From assembly GCA_900471925.1 (NCBI GenBank), contig UCGV01000013.1, positions 1 through 64,000 of the forward strand: DNA of 64,000 bases. Direction: 5' to 3'. The notes below the pieces were generated by a model. That model was not told the DNA's origin. It did not search any database and saw only the letters and a list, made by a program, of their open reading frames with translations. Shown here piece by piece: positions 8,594 through 17,528 of this stretch (the stretch's first letter is position 1; each line of letters begins with the position of its first letter). Source of the stretch: Hyphomicrobiales bacterium (GTDB lineage Bacteria; Pseudomonadota; Alphaproteobacteria; Rhizobiales; Rhizobiaceae). A program made the position numbers and the translations under genes.

Positions 8594-8618
8594 AACGCTG
8601 ATTGGGTCCTCCCGTTCC
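8594..8618 (-). promoter_or_regulatory. EcfG/RpoE2-type promoter for the DUF6894 gene
   Basis: Perfect GGAAC-N16-CGTT on the minus strand. The -10 element ends nine bases before the ATG, which predicts a very short or absent leader. Confidence 0.7.
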
Positions 8619-8702
8619 AACTGGCGCTGTAGTTCAACCCCCGGTCAAGGTTCAGTCATTGTTTATTAGCTACAGTAGATATTGATTGGTAGGAGAAATC
8701 CG

Positions 8703-8899
8703 ATGTCGCCCCACATCATCGTTCACCTTGATGCTGCCCATAAACTGCTGAGCAGGATGGGGACCATTTCGTCGCGTATATGATAAAAATGGCGAAGAAC
8801 GCTGCTTTGAAAAGTAGCCCGACCCGAAACACGCGGCCCGAGCGAACGGTCGACCGTAACGACCGGCGGGGTGTCTACCAACTACTGGCTCCTCGCTAA
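8703..8899 (+). pseudogene. Frameshifted copy of the 56-aa VHLD/VAYxIxMAK small protein
   Basis: After TAGGAG and ATG the frame reads IIVHLDAAHKLLS and soon stops. The continuation DHFVAYMIKMAKNAALKS lies in another frame. The intact protein at 19.58 kb has HLDVAKKL and PFVAYLIQMAKDA in a single frame, with a similar AT-rich leader, so this is a paralog broken by a small indel near position 8755. The second frame runs on to an unrelated Arg-rich end. Confidence 0.6.
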
Positions 8900-9356
8900 G
8901 TAGCGGCTCGACATGGAAGAGCACGATGTTGGCCGTTCAAAACCAAAGTGGCAGCAATAACCGGCCTATACCCCGCTGCTCTTCGGCCCGTTGCATCCAA
9001 TCTTTTCGGCACGACCGAGGCCCAGCTTTCTGTCTTCCGAAAAACTAAAGTCTTCGGTGCGTGCATAGCGCATGGCTCCATTGCGCATACCCAACGCATT
9101 ATCTTGGTGTCATGAAGCCGTTGCACTCCTCCCAGAGTTCACTCGCAATCGAGCGCGGCATCCTCCTCCCAGCCGCCGTTCATTTGATCAGAAAGTCTGT
9201 CGCACCTTCTCCCCGTGGCAGGCTCTTTGTCTACGCGACGCACGTCGGCATCGGCCCGCGGCGGGATCATTTTGCCTACAAGAAAGGGCACCTGTTTCCT
9301 CGTCCAAGCACATCGCAGTGCTTGACTTGGCCCCTCCTAGCAGGCGTCCGTCACGG
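8900..9356. other. Interval without a supported gene
   Basis: About 450 bases between the broken small gene and the end of the cardiolipin-synthase-like gene. No family motif, terminator or promoter consensus was recognised. Confidence 0.4.
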
Positions 9357-10913
9357 TTAAAGCTGAGATTCGAGCGGCAGCCACTTGATCAGCCAGGCCG
9401 TTGCGCTCCGGGCGATCCCAGCATCCGGCTCGTCCCGGAGGAGGCTATGTTTCCCGTCGACGACTTTCAGCCACCGCACGGCCCCCTTTTCGAGTCTCAC
9501 CGGATAGCTCAGGTCTGTCTCGGTTTCCTTGGCAAAGATCGCGTCCATTTGTTCGACAAGATGCGATGACTCGAAGAGGACGCCCATCTCGGTGTTCAAG
9601 GAGACCGATCTCGGATCGAGGTTGAGAGATCCAATAAAGCCATACTTGCCGTCCCTGGCAAAGGCCTTCGTATGCAGGCTGGCCTGTTTGGAACCTCGCA
9701 AGGAGAACGAGCCCATGTCAGCGATCGATTTCAGCTCGTAGAGGGCAACGCCGCCTTTGAGCAGTGCCGGTCGATAGCGCGAATATCCCGCGTGAACTGC
9801 TGCAACGTCAGTGGCCGCAAGCGAGTTCGTCAGGACGGAAACTTTCACCCCTTTGCGGGTGAGCTTCGTCAAAGCCTCAACGCCGCGTTTGCCAGGAATG
9901 AAGTAGGGCGAGGTGATATGGATGAAGTCGGCTGTGCCGGTGATGACCGGGAGCAGTGTTTCCATCAATATGTTCTGCCCACCGCGCATCTTCCCGCGGG
10001 CTTTTTCAGGGGGATCGGCCAGGACGTCGAGTCTGTCAACCCATATGTAACCGTCCTCGGCGATCGCATCCTTCAAGGATGTCTGATCGCGAACGCGATC
10101 CAGATACGGTCGGGCTCGCTGCTCGAAATCAAGACGGTCCATATTGCGTCGAAGCTTCCTCAGCTTGTTGGGCCGGCGAGAAAGCAGCGGGCGCACGGGC
10201 ACGGCAACGGAACTGTTCCAGTAGTCGTCGAACAGACGCTCCGTCTTCGCAACGGCTTGACCGACCATCACGAGATCGAAGTCCCTGAAGTTCGCGTCCT
10301 CGCCGGCATCGAAATACGGATCGCCGATGTTGCGTCCGCCGACCAGCGCGATCCGGCCATCGGCAATCCATGCCTTGTTATGCATGCGACGGTTGACGCT
10401 TCGAAACCGGAAAGCCATCTCAAGGCCGCGGCGCAGAATATTCTCCCGCGCCTTTGTCGGATTGAAGAGCCGCAACTCAATATTCGGGTGGCAGTCGATC
10501 GCATAGAAGATTTTGTCGGACATGGAGACGCCGAGGTCGTCAAGAAGGATCCTCACACGCACGCCGCGGTCAGCGGCGGCCACGACTTCCCTCATGATCA
10601 ACATTCCGGTCAGGTCCGCATTCCACATATAATACATAAGGTCGAGGCTGCGCCCCGCGGAGCGGGCCGCGAGAAGCCGGGCTGCGAACGCGTCCAGGTT
10701 GGAGGAGATTAGGACAAGACCGCTTGCCGCCTCTCGCTCGTGGCAAAGCCTGGCGCCGTATCGATCAAGCTCGGTGTCGGCAGCGGCAATCTTGAGAATG
10801 TGAGAATCGACTTTATGGACCCGCCTCAGAAACCCTGCATTGCTTGATGCTGCAAGAAGTCGAAGAGCCACCAGGGCTAAAATCGTGATGATAACAATGC
10901 TGAACCAACTCAC
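9357..10913 (-). CDS. Phospholipase D / cardiolipin synthase family protein, 518 aa
   Basis: A membrane-anchored phosphatidyltransferase-type enzyme. An N-terminal hydrophobic helix (SIVIITILALVALRLLA) anchors it. Two HKD motifs are intact: HNKAWIADGRIALVGGRNIGD near residue 178 and LHTKAFARDGKYGFIGSLNLD near residue 425. The layout (one anchor, two PLD domains, about 500 residues) fits cardiolipin synthase or a related PLD-family transferase, though substrate choice cannot be read from sequence. The gene is monocistronic, with a topoisomerase fragment facing it at its 5' side. Confidence 0.85.
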   Translation of the reverse strand: MSWFSIVIITILALVALRLLAASSNAGFLRRVHKVDSHILKIAAADTELDRYGARLCHEREAASGLVLISSNLDAFAARLLAARSAGRSLDLMYYMWNADLTGMLIMREVVAAADRGVRVRILLDDLGVSMSDKIFYAIDCHPNIELRLFNPTKARENILRRGLEMAFRFRSVNRRMHNKAWIADGRIALVGGRNIGDPYFDAGEDANFRDFDLVMVGQAVAKTERLFDDYWNSSVAVPVRPLLSRRPNKLRKLRRNMDRLDFEQRARPYLDRVRDQTSLKDAIAEDGYIWVDRLDVLADPPEKARGKMRGGQNILMETLLPVITGTADFIHITSPYFIPGKRGVEALTKLTRKGVKVSVLTNSLAATDVAAVHAGYSRYRPALLKGGVALYELKSIADMGSFSLRGSKQASLHTKAFARDGKYGFIGSLNLDPRSVSLNTEMGVLFESSHLVEQMDAIFAKETETDLSYPVRLEKGAVRWLKVVDGKHSLLRDEPDAGIARSATAWLIKWLPLESQL

Positions 10914-11029
10914 ACGAGACCCCTGAGCGTGGCCAGAAAGCGATATTCTGACTCGATCCGCCCGGGCAAAATAGGGTCACGTGACAAGCGAACAAGGCGT
11001 TGCCACAAGAGATGCGACGAGGTCCCATC

Positions 11030-11290
11030 CACGCCTATGCCGAAATGAACAAATCTTTTGGCCTGACGACGCTCCGCAACCGCCACGTCAGGGTCGAGGG
11101 TGGCAGCGTGAAATTCCGTTTCAAGGGCAAGTCTGGAAAGGAATGGAATCTCGCTCACAGCGATCGACGGATCGCGAACGTGATGAGGAAGCTGCAAGAG
11201 CTTCCCGGCCAGCAGCTCTTTCAGTACGTTTGTGACGAGGGCGGATGCCGTCAGATCTCGTCGAGTGATGTGAATGCGTACATCAAAGGC
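11030..11290 (+). pseudogene. DNA topoisomerase IB, central remnant
   Basis: The frame encodes HAYAEMNKSFGLTTLRNRH, VKFRFKGKSGKEW, DRRIANVMRKLQELPGQ and LFQYVCDEGGCRQISSSDVNAYIK. These are consecutive blocks of the catalytic core of bacterial topoisomerase IB, including the KSGKEW region. Similarity stops abruptly after NAYIK and nothing before HAYAEM matches, so both ends are lost. The C-terminal continuation lies 10.4 kb away in the same orientation as a separate fragment. Confidence 0.75.
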
Positions 11291-11404
11291 ATAGGACAGT
11301 TCGTGATGGCGGACTTCAAAGTGCGAAGAAGTAACGCTTTCCGCGCCACAGGCGGTGCGCCTGTGCAAGAAGGTTTGTGGATATCGCATTACTTGCGATT
11401 TGCA

Positions 11405-11677
11405 CTATTTCTCATAGTGAAAGCGGCACTGAATGATTTCAAGTTGCTGAGTGCTTCCTTTGCCCGACACACGGTACACCAGTCGGTGCTCTCCAAGAAT
11501 GCGCCTCGACCAGAACCAAGAGAGATCGCCCTTCAGCGGCTCGGGTTTTCCAAGTCCCTTGAAGGGTGACCGCTTTGCGTCCTTGATCAGATCGTTGATT
11601 TTCTCCACCATAGACGGGTCGAAGCTTTGCCAATACTCGTACTCTTCCCAAGAGTAACCCGTCCAGAGAAGGTTCAT
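11405..11677 (-). CDS. yoeB: YoeB-type mRNA endoribonuclease toxin, 90 aa
   Basis: A ribosome-dependent mRNA interferase of the Txe/YoeB family. The sequence follows YoeB from end to end: WEEYEYWQ, KINDLIKDAKRSPFKGLGKPEPLKG, WSRRILGEHRLVYRV and the terminal RFHY. The catalytic Glu (GKPEPLK), Arg (SRRI) and His (RFHY) are all present, so the toxin should be active. Its ATG lies one base after the antitoxin stop codon, the usual coupled arrangement. Confidence 0.9.
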   Translation of the reverse strand: MNLLWTGYSWEEYEYWQSFDPSMVEKINDLIKDAKRSPFKGLGKPEPLKGDLSWFWSRRILGEHRLVYRVSGKGSTQQLEIIQCRFHYEK

Positions 11678-11678
11678 C

Positions 11679-11930
11679 TTATAGGGTCGGGTCTTTTTCG
11701 ATCAGTTCTCTTCTACGAAGCTGCGCAATGCTTTCGCGCAACCGATCGGAGTTCGCCGGCGTAGAAAGAAGATGCAGAGTTTCCTGCATGCTCTCATATT
11801 CGCCCTCAGCGACCAGTACCAATGCCTCTGACCCTTGACGGGTGACAAGCAAAGGAGCGCGAGAGGCGATCACGTTGTCGAAGTAGGTCGCTATGTTTTG
11901 TCTAAATTCGGTCAAACGAACGTGGGCCAA
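11679..11930 (-). CDS. yefM: YefM-type antitoxin, 83 aa, TTG start
   Basis: A Phd/YefM-fold antitoxin that would bind and neutralise the downstream YoeB-like toxin and repress the operon. LTEFRQNIATYFDNVIASRAPLLVTRQGSEALVLVAEGEYESMQETLHLL matches the family in order. The start is taken at TTG (AHVRLTEF) because AAAGGAG lies eight bases upstream and the length equals that of YefM; an upstream ATG would run through the operator. The C-terminal toxin-binding tail (RRRELIEKD) is intact. Confidence 0.85.
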   Translation of the reverse strand: MAHVRLTEFRQNIATYFDNVIASRAPLLVTRQGSEALVLVAEGEYESMQETLHLLSTPANSDRLRESIAQLRRRELIEKDPTL

Positions 11931-11950
11931 AGTGACAACTCCTTTCCGAA

Positions 11951-11968
11951 TGTACGCATATATGTACA
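11951..11968. promoter_or_regulatory. Candidate YefM operator
   Basis: TGTACGCATATATGTACA is an imperfect palindrome with TGTAC/GTACA arms. YefM proteins are known to bind palindromes with a TGTACA core, and this one lies 21 bases upstream of the antitoxin start, overlapping the likely promoter. Confidence 0.65.
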
Positions 11969-12169
11969 GATTGGACGCAGATGTCAATATGAGTCCTCTC
12001 GAGTTCAGAATTGGATGCCTGGATCAGTTGTGAAAAATCTGCTTGGAACAGCATCCCTGCCGGCGGCGGAACCTGTGAGGACACACCAAGTGCGCTGATG
12101 GATTCCGGGAAGGATTTGCGGCCCGGACCACCGACGTGCGAAGGCGTCCGTTGCAACTGAGCGCAGAGG

Positions 12170-12300
12170 AGAGCCTCGGCGATCGCGTCGCCAGCGTCGG
12201 GCAGCACTATTCCGTCCCGATCGAGAAGAAGCTCTTCGCCCCTGCGGACGTTGAAATGGAAGCGCTGTGGGCCCGAAAGCGCAACAGGAATTTTCAGCAT
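12170..12300 (-). pseudogene. DUF6894 family remnant
   Basis: The minus strand reads RFHFNVRRGEELLLDRDG followed by an Ala-rich helix, the N-terminal half of the DUF6894 fold. The usual Met-x-x-[FY]FFH start is replaced by an unrelated lead and the C-terminal half does not match, so only a fragment remains. Confidence 0.5.
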
Positions 12301-12422
12301 CGCCTAGCGGCCAGTCCTTCGGAACGTCGCCGCCTTCCCTTCGATGGTTTCCTGTCGCAACTCTCCCAAAGTCGTTGCGACCAATCCCACGAACATGGAT
12401 GCAATGAGGACTGTCAGGACGG

Positions 12423-12587
12423 TTACGGGACGACGAACCGAAGATGGCGATCGTTCATACGCTCGGCGACGGAAGTCCAGGTCGTGGCGTCGTCAGGCCA
12501 TCCATGGAGAAGAAGAACCGGTTTTCCGTGCTGCGCACCTGTCTCCATGAAGGTGATATCGAGGTCCTCGGTTTGGACATGCAGCAT
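12423..12587 (-). pseudogene. Alpha/beta hydrolase, truncated 5' fragment
   Basis: After AAGGAGCG and an ATG the frame reads MLHVQTEDLDITFMETG, then PVLLLHGWPDDATTW and HLRFVVP before a stop. This is the first strand and oxyanion-hole HGWP motif of an epoxide-hydrolase-like alpha/beta hydrolase. The nucleophile, acid and His parts are missing. The frame after the break carries a hydrophobic stretch (VLTVLIASMFVGLVATTLG) of an unrelated fragment, so this is a junction between two broken genes. Confidence 0.6.
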
Positions 12588-12721
12588 TGCCTCGCTCCTT
12601 GTACTATCTGGAGGTCACGGTCGACTTCAACGGATCTAGGCCTCGACGGCGATTGATCCAGCGCATGATGGTGACCGACAAGCTGCGTTCCTCTTGCGCA
12701 AAGATGCCCGACAGGAACTGA

Positions 12722-12995
12722 GTGCCACCCGCAAAGATACCCGCTGATCTCTGGTGGCTTCCGCAGGCCGTTGCAGATGTGCGCGACATCTATGTGCAGA
12801 TTGGTCTCGAACAGGCCGAGGCGGCCGAGAGGTTTATTGATAGCATTGAGCGTAACGCGGAACTGATGGTTGACCAACCGCGTCTGGGCGTCCGCATGCT
12901 CGTCGAGCGCCGTTCGTCATCCTCTGTGAGACAATTCCGGATGCTGACGAATGTGGCGCAGGCAGGGTATGCAGCTTCGACGTAATCGCCGCAGT
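12722..12995 (+). pseudogene. ParE/RelE-type toxin, frameshifted
   Basis: The first frame encodes WLPQAVADVRDIYVQIGLEQ, then ERFIDSIERNAELMVDQPRLG, typical of ParE toxins. At about 12900 the family continuation (RRAPFVILCETIPDADE) is found in another frame, so a frameshift disrupts the gene. No intact antitoxin gene is recognisable upstream, which fits loss of the module. Confidence 0.6.
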
Positions 12996-13203
12996 TTGCT
13001 GGCGTAGCTGCTTGCGATACACTGGTGCGCCCGTCAGAACGAGAAGTCGCGGGAGGAAAATTGAGTGCCAGCACGCGGCTAAACAGGCGGGCCAGGTCTT
13101 CTCTTGCGACCAGCACATAAAGCCGCGCCACAGCCCGATGGCGCTTGCTGAAACGCACACCGCCCGGGCATCACCGCCCGGGCTGGCACTATCTTGGGTC
13201 TGA

Positions 13204-15555
13204 TCAGAATTCCGACCATTCCTGCTGCAGCTTGTTAAGCGCTGCATTACCACGTGCGGTAGGCGCCGGGCGAGAGACAGGCGCTGACGCTCTGGTGGGG
13301 GCAGGGGTCGATGTCCTGGATGGACCCGACGCTCGGTGACCGGCGGCCGCTGTTCCTCCATCACCGGTCTGGAAAGCACCAAGCAGTTCGCCAAGACGGC
13401 TGCTTTCCTGCGCAAGGCCCGTGCCGGCGGCGTTCATCTGTTCGACCATTGCGGCGTTCTGCTGCGTCGCCTGGTCCATATGGTTGACCGCGCTGTTGAT
13501 CTCCGACAGCCCCATGGACTGCTCCTGGGCGGCGGTCGCGATCGCGTCCATGTGCTGGTTGATCTGCTGCACAAGTTCGGCAATCGCGGTAAGGCCTTCG
13601 CCGGTGTCGTTGACCAGGCGTACGCCCTCGCTGACAGCGACCTCGGAATTCCCGATAAGGCTCTTAATCTCCTTGGCGGCATTGGCGGAACGCTGCGCGA
13701 GCTCTCGCACTTCCTGAGCAACGACGGCAAAACCCTTGCCGGCTTCGCCCGCGCGCGCTGCTTCCACGCCGGCATTCAAGGCCAGGAGATTGGTCTGGAA
13801 AGCGATTTCGTCGATCACCCCGATAATCTGGCTGATCTGCCTGGACGACTGCTCGATCTTGCCCATGGCGCTGACCGCGTTATTGACGACCTGGCTTGAG
13901 TTTTCAGCACGAGACCGTGCGCCACGCACGAGATCGCGGGCGTCGCCGGCGCGCTGAGAGGTCGATCGCACGTTGGCGGTCACTTCCTCCAATGCGGCGG
14001 CAGTTTCCTCGAGCGAAGCGGCTTGCTGTTCGGTCCGCTTGGAGAGGTTGTCCGACGCTTGTGAGATCTCGAAGCTGCCGCTGCTCACCAATGATGCGGC
14101 CTGCCCGACGCCGCGCATTGCGTCGCGAAGCTGGTTGACCGAGGTGTTGAAGTCATGGCGGAGTGCCTCGAACTGCGGCGCGAGGGCCGTATCGATTTCA
14201 CAGACAAGGTCGCCGGCCGCGAGACGGCGCAGGCCTGCAGCGAGCGAGCCTGTTGCCTGCATCAGGCGTTCTTCGGCTTCGGCCTCGGTGCGCCGCTGCA
14301 TCTCGATACGCTCGCGCTCTGCGGAGATCCGTGCCTCGGCCGCTTGCTCTTCAAGCGCCTTGTTGCGGATAGCAGCCTGCTGGAAGACCTCGACGGATCG
14401 CGCCATTTCGCCAACTTCGTCACGGCGATCCACACCGGCCACCTCGATCTCCAGATCGCCTTGCGCCAACGCCGCCATCGAATGCGTGATGACGCCGATC
14501 GGCTTGGTGACGCGGAAAATGATGACGCAGATACCGACGACACTTACAATACCGGCAACCAGGAAGGTCAACGCATAGAGAATGAACTGGGTGAATGCCT
14601 GAGACTGGCTGGTCGTGGCTGCAGCGACCATGCCGTCCGCTGCGGCGGCCGCAGTATTGGTGATGAAGAGAAGGGCGTCATTGCCCATCGGCCGCCAGAC
14701 ATCGAGGGACATCGGCGCCTTTTGGCCGGCAGAAAATGTTTCGAGAAGCGCCGCGCGCTTGGGCGCAAAATCCCCACCGAAATAGCCGGTCTCCGTGGCC
14801 TGGTAGGCGTCCTTTATGATCTGAAGCGTGTCCTTATGATTCACGAGGACGCCGACCTGCTTCCAGGCGAAGGCGACGGCATAGTCGTTGAGCTGGATCT
14901 TGCCGAGCTCCGCAGCCGTCATCGTCGCGCCCGCGCCAAGGGTGATGTTGAGCTGGAGGTTTGATGCCCCCGCAAGCGCACGCGTTGACCATGCCAATGA
15001 GCGGATCTGGATCATTGCCGTCATCGACGGATCGCTTTCGCGAATTCGGGCTTCGATTGCTGTCGAGCCGGTTTCCAGCGCCGTTAGCAGTTCCTGTCCG
15101 AGGTTCAGGGCATTGTCCTGCAGTCCGGCGTCGCGGTCTGCTAGCTTTTTGGTCAACTGATCATCCAGTTTCGTGCGAAACGCCAGTACCCGGTCAAATG
15201 TGTTCATGACGTCGGCAACCTGCGCTTTGATCGCATTGTCGTCGATATCGGCATAGATCGCCTTGGCGCCAGCCATGGCGCTGTCCACCAGACCGCGATC
15301 CTTTTTCAATGAAGCGAGCGTGCCGGCGAGAGCGTCGATTTCCATGTTTGCTGCGGAAGAACCATCACCGCGCTCGTTTCGAAAGGTCGCAAGCGTCTGG
15401 AAAAGCGCGCGGTCAAGAGCGGTAAGCTTCGATACATCGCTGAAAACGTGCTCTTTGTTATATGCGTCCATCGCGGATGACGCAGTGAGCACACAGATTA
15501 CCGCGCTCAAAAGAAGAAATATTCCAACCAGAATATTACGGATAGAAAAAGTCAT
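13204..15555 (-). CDS. Methyl-accepting chemotaxis protein, 783 aa
   Basis: A transmembrane chemoreceptor. It has TM1 (ILVGIFLLLSAVICVLT), a large periplasmic helical sensor of about 290 residues, TM2 (FILYALTFLVAGIVSVVGICVIIF), a HAMP domain (TKPIGVITHSMAALAQGD), a second HAMP-like stretch and a full signalling domain with the hairpin tip DEIAFQTNLLALNAGVEAARAGE. It ends in EWSEF, an aromatic pentapeptide-like tail of the sort that tethers CheR/CheB. The start chosen gives the TM1 at the N-terminus; a start 51 codons upstream adds an unrelated leader. No che genes are nearby, so it probably feeds chromosomal chemotaxis. The ligand is unknown. Confidence 0.9.
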   Translation of the reverse strand: MTFSIRNILVGIFLLLSAVICVLTASSAMDAYNKEHVFSDVSKLTALDRALFQTLATFRNERGDGSSAANMEIDALAGTLASLKKDRGLVDSAMAGAKAIYADIDDNAIKAQVADVMNTFDRVLAFRTKLDDQLTKKLADRDAGLQDNALNLGQELLTALETGSTAIEARIRESDPSMTAMIQIRSLAWSTRALAGASNLQLNITLGAGATMTAAELGKIQLNDYAVAFAWKQVGVLVNHKDTLQIIKDAYQATETGYFGGDFAPKRAALLETFSAGQKAPMSLDVWRPMGNDALLFITNTAAAAADGMVAAATTSQSQAFTQFILYALTFLVAGIVSVVGICVIIFRVTKPIGVITHSMAALAQGDLEIEVAGVDRRDEVGEMARSVEVFQQAAIRNKALEEQAAEARISAERERIEMQRRTEAEAEERLMQATGSLAAGLRRLAAGDLVCEIDTALAPQFEALRHDFNTSVNQLRDAMRGVGQAASLVSSGSFEISQASDNLSKRTEQQAASLEETAAALEEVTANVRSTSQRAGDARDLVRGARSRAENSSQVVNNAVSAMGKIEQSSRQISQIIGVIDEIAFQTNLLALNAGVEAARAGEAGKGFAVVAQEVRELAQRSANAAKEIKSLIGNSEVAVSEGVRLVNDTGEGLTAIAELVQQINQHMDAIATAAQEQSMGLSEINSAVNHMDQATQQNAAMVEQMNAAGTGLAQESSRLGELLGAFQTGDGGTAAAGHRASGPSRTSTPAPTRASAPVSRPAPTARGNAALNKLQQEWSEF

Positions 15556-15880
15556 AGTCGCCCCACTTGCGTTGCGGCTGACGTCTCGCTGGTGGTGCGG
15601 GCACGGCAGCTGAATGTGCTGGAACCGCTCGCGTCGATGCTTCCAAAAAGGCAATCCGCTGGCCGCCGAGTTCTTACTCGTTCGCAGGCTCATCATGGCC
15701 AGGTCCAATAGGGTCGGAGGATAGATCTGGTTTTATTGAAACAGCATTAAGAAAATTAGAAATGTGAGCGAAACTGCCTTTATTTCCACTGAGGTCATGG
15801 CTCGTTCGGTAGCAAGAGTTGGCGTTTCACGCACAACAAAACGGTCGCTTCCGTCGATGTCCAAGCAAGGATCTGGATCA
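15556..15880. other. Upstream region of the chemoreceptor gene
   Basis: About 325 bases without a supported gene. An AT-rich stretch near 15720-15770 could hold the chemoreceptor promoter; no sigma consensus is clear. Confidence 0.35.
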
Positions 15881-16095
15881 ATTCAGCCCCCGGGCGTTCT
15901 CGCAGTTTCGGTAGCGGGGCGGGGCATAGCGCTTGAAACGCGCGTGATGGCGGGGGAGGAGTGCGGACCGGCCAGCTCACGCAATTGCTCGATCCCTATC
16001 GGCTCGATCCGGCCGAGGTATACGCGGTCTTCCCGGCAGAGCCGAGGCCGTCAGGAAAAGTGAGGGCAATCGTGGATCATCTAGAATGTGAGTCT
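15880..16095 (+). pseudogene. LysR-type regulator, C-terminal remnant
   Basis: GVLAVSVAGRGIALETRVMAGEE and then, one base shifted, VRTGQLTQLLDPYRLDPAEVYAVFPAE and GKVRAIVDHLE match the end of LysR effector domains (GxGIAL...L..ll..y......yavyP......kvrafvd.l). The DNA-binding half is missing and a one-base deletion near 15960 breaks the remaining part. Confidence 0.6.
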
Positions 16096-16313
16096 TGGCG
16101 TCATAGGATATATCGCCGCTTTCGGCACCAGCCTTTATCAAGCAGATGGCAAGCCGTGGTAGCGCAATGGCTACAGAGCTTCCGGCAGCTCCCATCCCGG
16201 CAGAAGCCCGCGTGTTTTATCCTGACGCGGTGATGGAGGCCACCTTGTGATCAGAGGCTGCCCGACATGCTCTCACAGGTGTCGACTATATAGTCTCGCG
16301 ATACAAACTGGGG

Positions 16314-17528
16314 CTACATGGGGTGTAGCACGTCAGTATTGTCGGACGCGGGTGCGAAATCGATGACAAAGCGCGTCCCGGGATTAGTTCGCTGCCAATC
16401 CGGCACCGTCTCCAGTTGATTGCAAAGGGAGGTAATGAGGCGCACGCCGAGGCTTTCACGGCTCGCCGGATCGAAATTCTCGGGCAAGCCTTTGCCGCGG
16501 TCCTCTACAACAAGACGGACCGATCCGGTCCCATTTCGCTTGATCGCAACGTCAACCTTCCCGCCTTGTTGATCGTACGCGTATTTGATTGCGTTGGTGA
16601 CCAGTTCGTTGACGAGGAGCCCGATCGTTACCGCTTGGTCGGTTCCGATCTCGACACTGTCTCCCGAACACTTGACCGATGTCCCCGGAGCCGACGCCTG
16701 GAGCTGTTCACATAGATCGGCGACAAAGGCATCGAGGTTGATGCTCTTGATCTGGTTGTTGCGCCATAATTTGTCGTGAACGGCTGCCACGGTCTGCACC
16801 CGATGTCCCGCATCCCTTAGAGCGCGAGACACGTCGTCGTTTCCGGACGCCCGCGCCTGCATGGACAGTAGTCCCGCGACGAGGGTTAGAGAGTTCTTGA
16901 CGCGGTGGCTCGCCTCCTGCGTCAGAACCTCCTGGTGACGCACAGCTTCACGCAGCTTCGCGCTACGTTCCTCACGCTGGATGGCGACACCCAGAATTGA
17001 GGCAAAACTTTCCATGAAGGCAACATCGGCTTCGTCGAATTTTCCATCATTCGGGCTGTCGACCTCCAGGACACCATACGGTTTTTGTTCGGTGCGGATG
17101 ATGACGTTGAGGGCCCGCATGATGCCATGCTCAACAAGGAGCGCCGGAGTTCGAAAGCGTTCCTCGTTCGCAAGATGGTTGGAGATCACGGCCTGCTTGG
17201 TGTGGAAAGCGTAGCCAGCCGGGCTCTCCAAGTCGTCGCCGACGCGCGCCCGACCGACGACACCTTCTTTCCATCCCACGCCTGCTGCGACCAGGAACCC
17301 TTGGCCGTTTCCGAGATGCTCCATATACTTTGCTTGGGTCGCACCGACACCGAGCGCCGACAGTCGAACCGCCTCTTGTAACAATTCCGGCAAACTCTCG
17401 TTTTTCAGGGCGAAGTAGCCGAACTGGGCCGCCGTTTTCTGCTGTTGTAGCCGATACAACAGTTCGTCGGCGGTGGGGCGCTGGTCGGGATCGGGGGAGG
17501 GCTCTTCATGGAGGTCGGGTTCGGACAA
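16314..17528 (-). CDS. GAF-domain sensor histidine kinase (HisKA_2/HATPase), 404 aa
   Basis: A soluble two-component kinase. A GAF domain (about residues 45-195, with GYAFHTKQAVISNHLANEERFRTP and YGVLEVDSPN) is followed by a HisKA_2 dimerisation box, EASHRVKNSLTLVAGLLSMQA, with the phospho-accepting His. The HATPase has an N box (LLVNELVTNAIKYA) and G boxes (VVEDRGKGLP). HisKA_2/HWE kinases often feed PhyR and so control EcfG in Rhizobiales; with many EcfG-like promoters here, such a role is an attractive but untested inference. There is no adjacent response regulator gene. Confidence 0.85.
   Translation of the reverse strand: MSEPDLHEEPSPDPDQRPTADELLYRLQQQKTAAQFGYFALKNESLPELLQEAVRLSALGVGATQAKYMEHLGNGQGFLVAAGVGWKEGVVGRARVGDDLESPAGYAFHTKQAVISNHLANEERFRTPALLVEHGIMRALNVIIRTEQKPYGVLEVDSPNDGKFDEADVAFMESFASILGVAIQREERSAKLREAVRHQEVLTQEASHRVKNSLTLVAGLLSMQARASGNDDVSRALRDAGHRVQTVAAVHDKLWRNNQIKSINLDAFVADLCEQLQASAPGTSVKCSGDSVEIGTDQAVTIGLLVNELVTNAIKYAYDQQGGKVDVAIKRNGTGSVRLVVEDRGKGLPENFDPASRESLGVRLITSLCNQLETVPDWQRTNPGTRFVIDFAPASDNTDVLHPM

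Noticed and set aside
9672..10712. Long plus-strand open frame of 346 codons
   Set aside because: It lies antisense to the PLD-family gene, whose HKD motifs are intact; it has no start signal or domain.
12304..12396. Minus-strand 30-codon hydrophobic frame
   Set aside because: Has a hydrophobic stretch but no start signal; more likely the end of a broken membrane gene.
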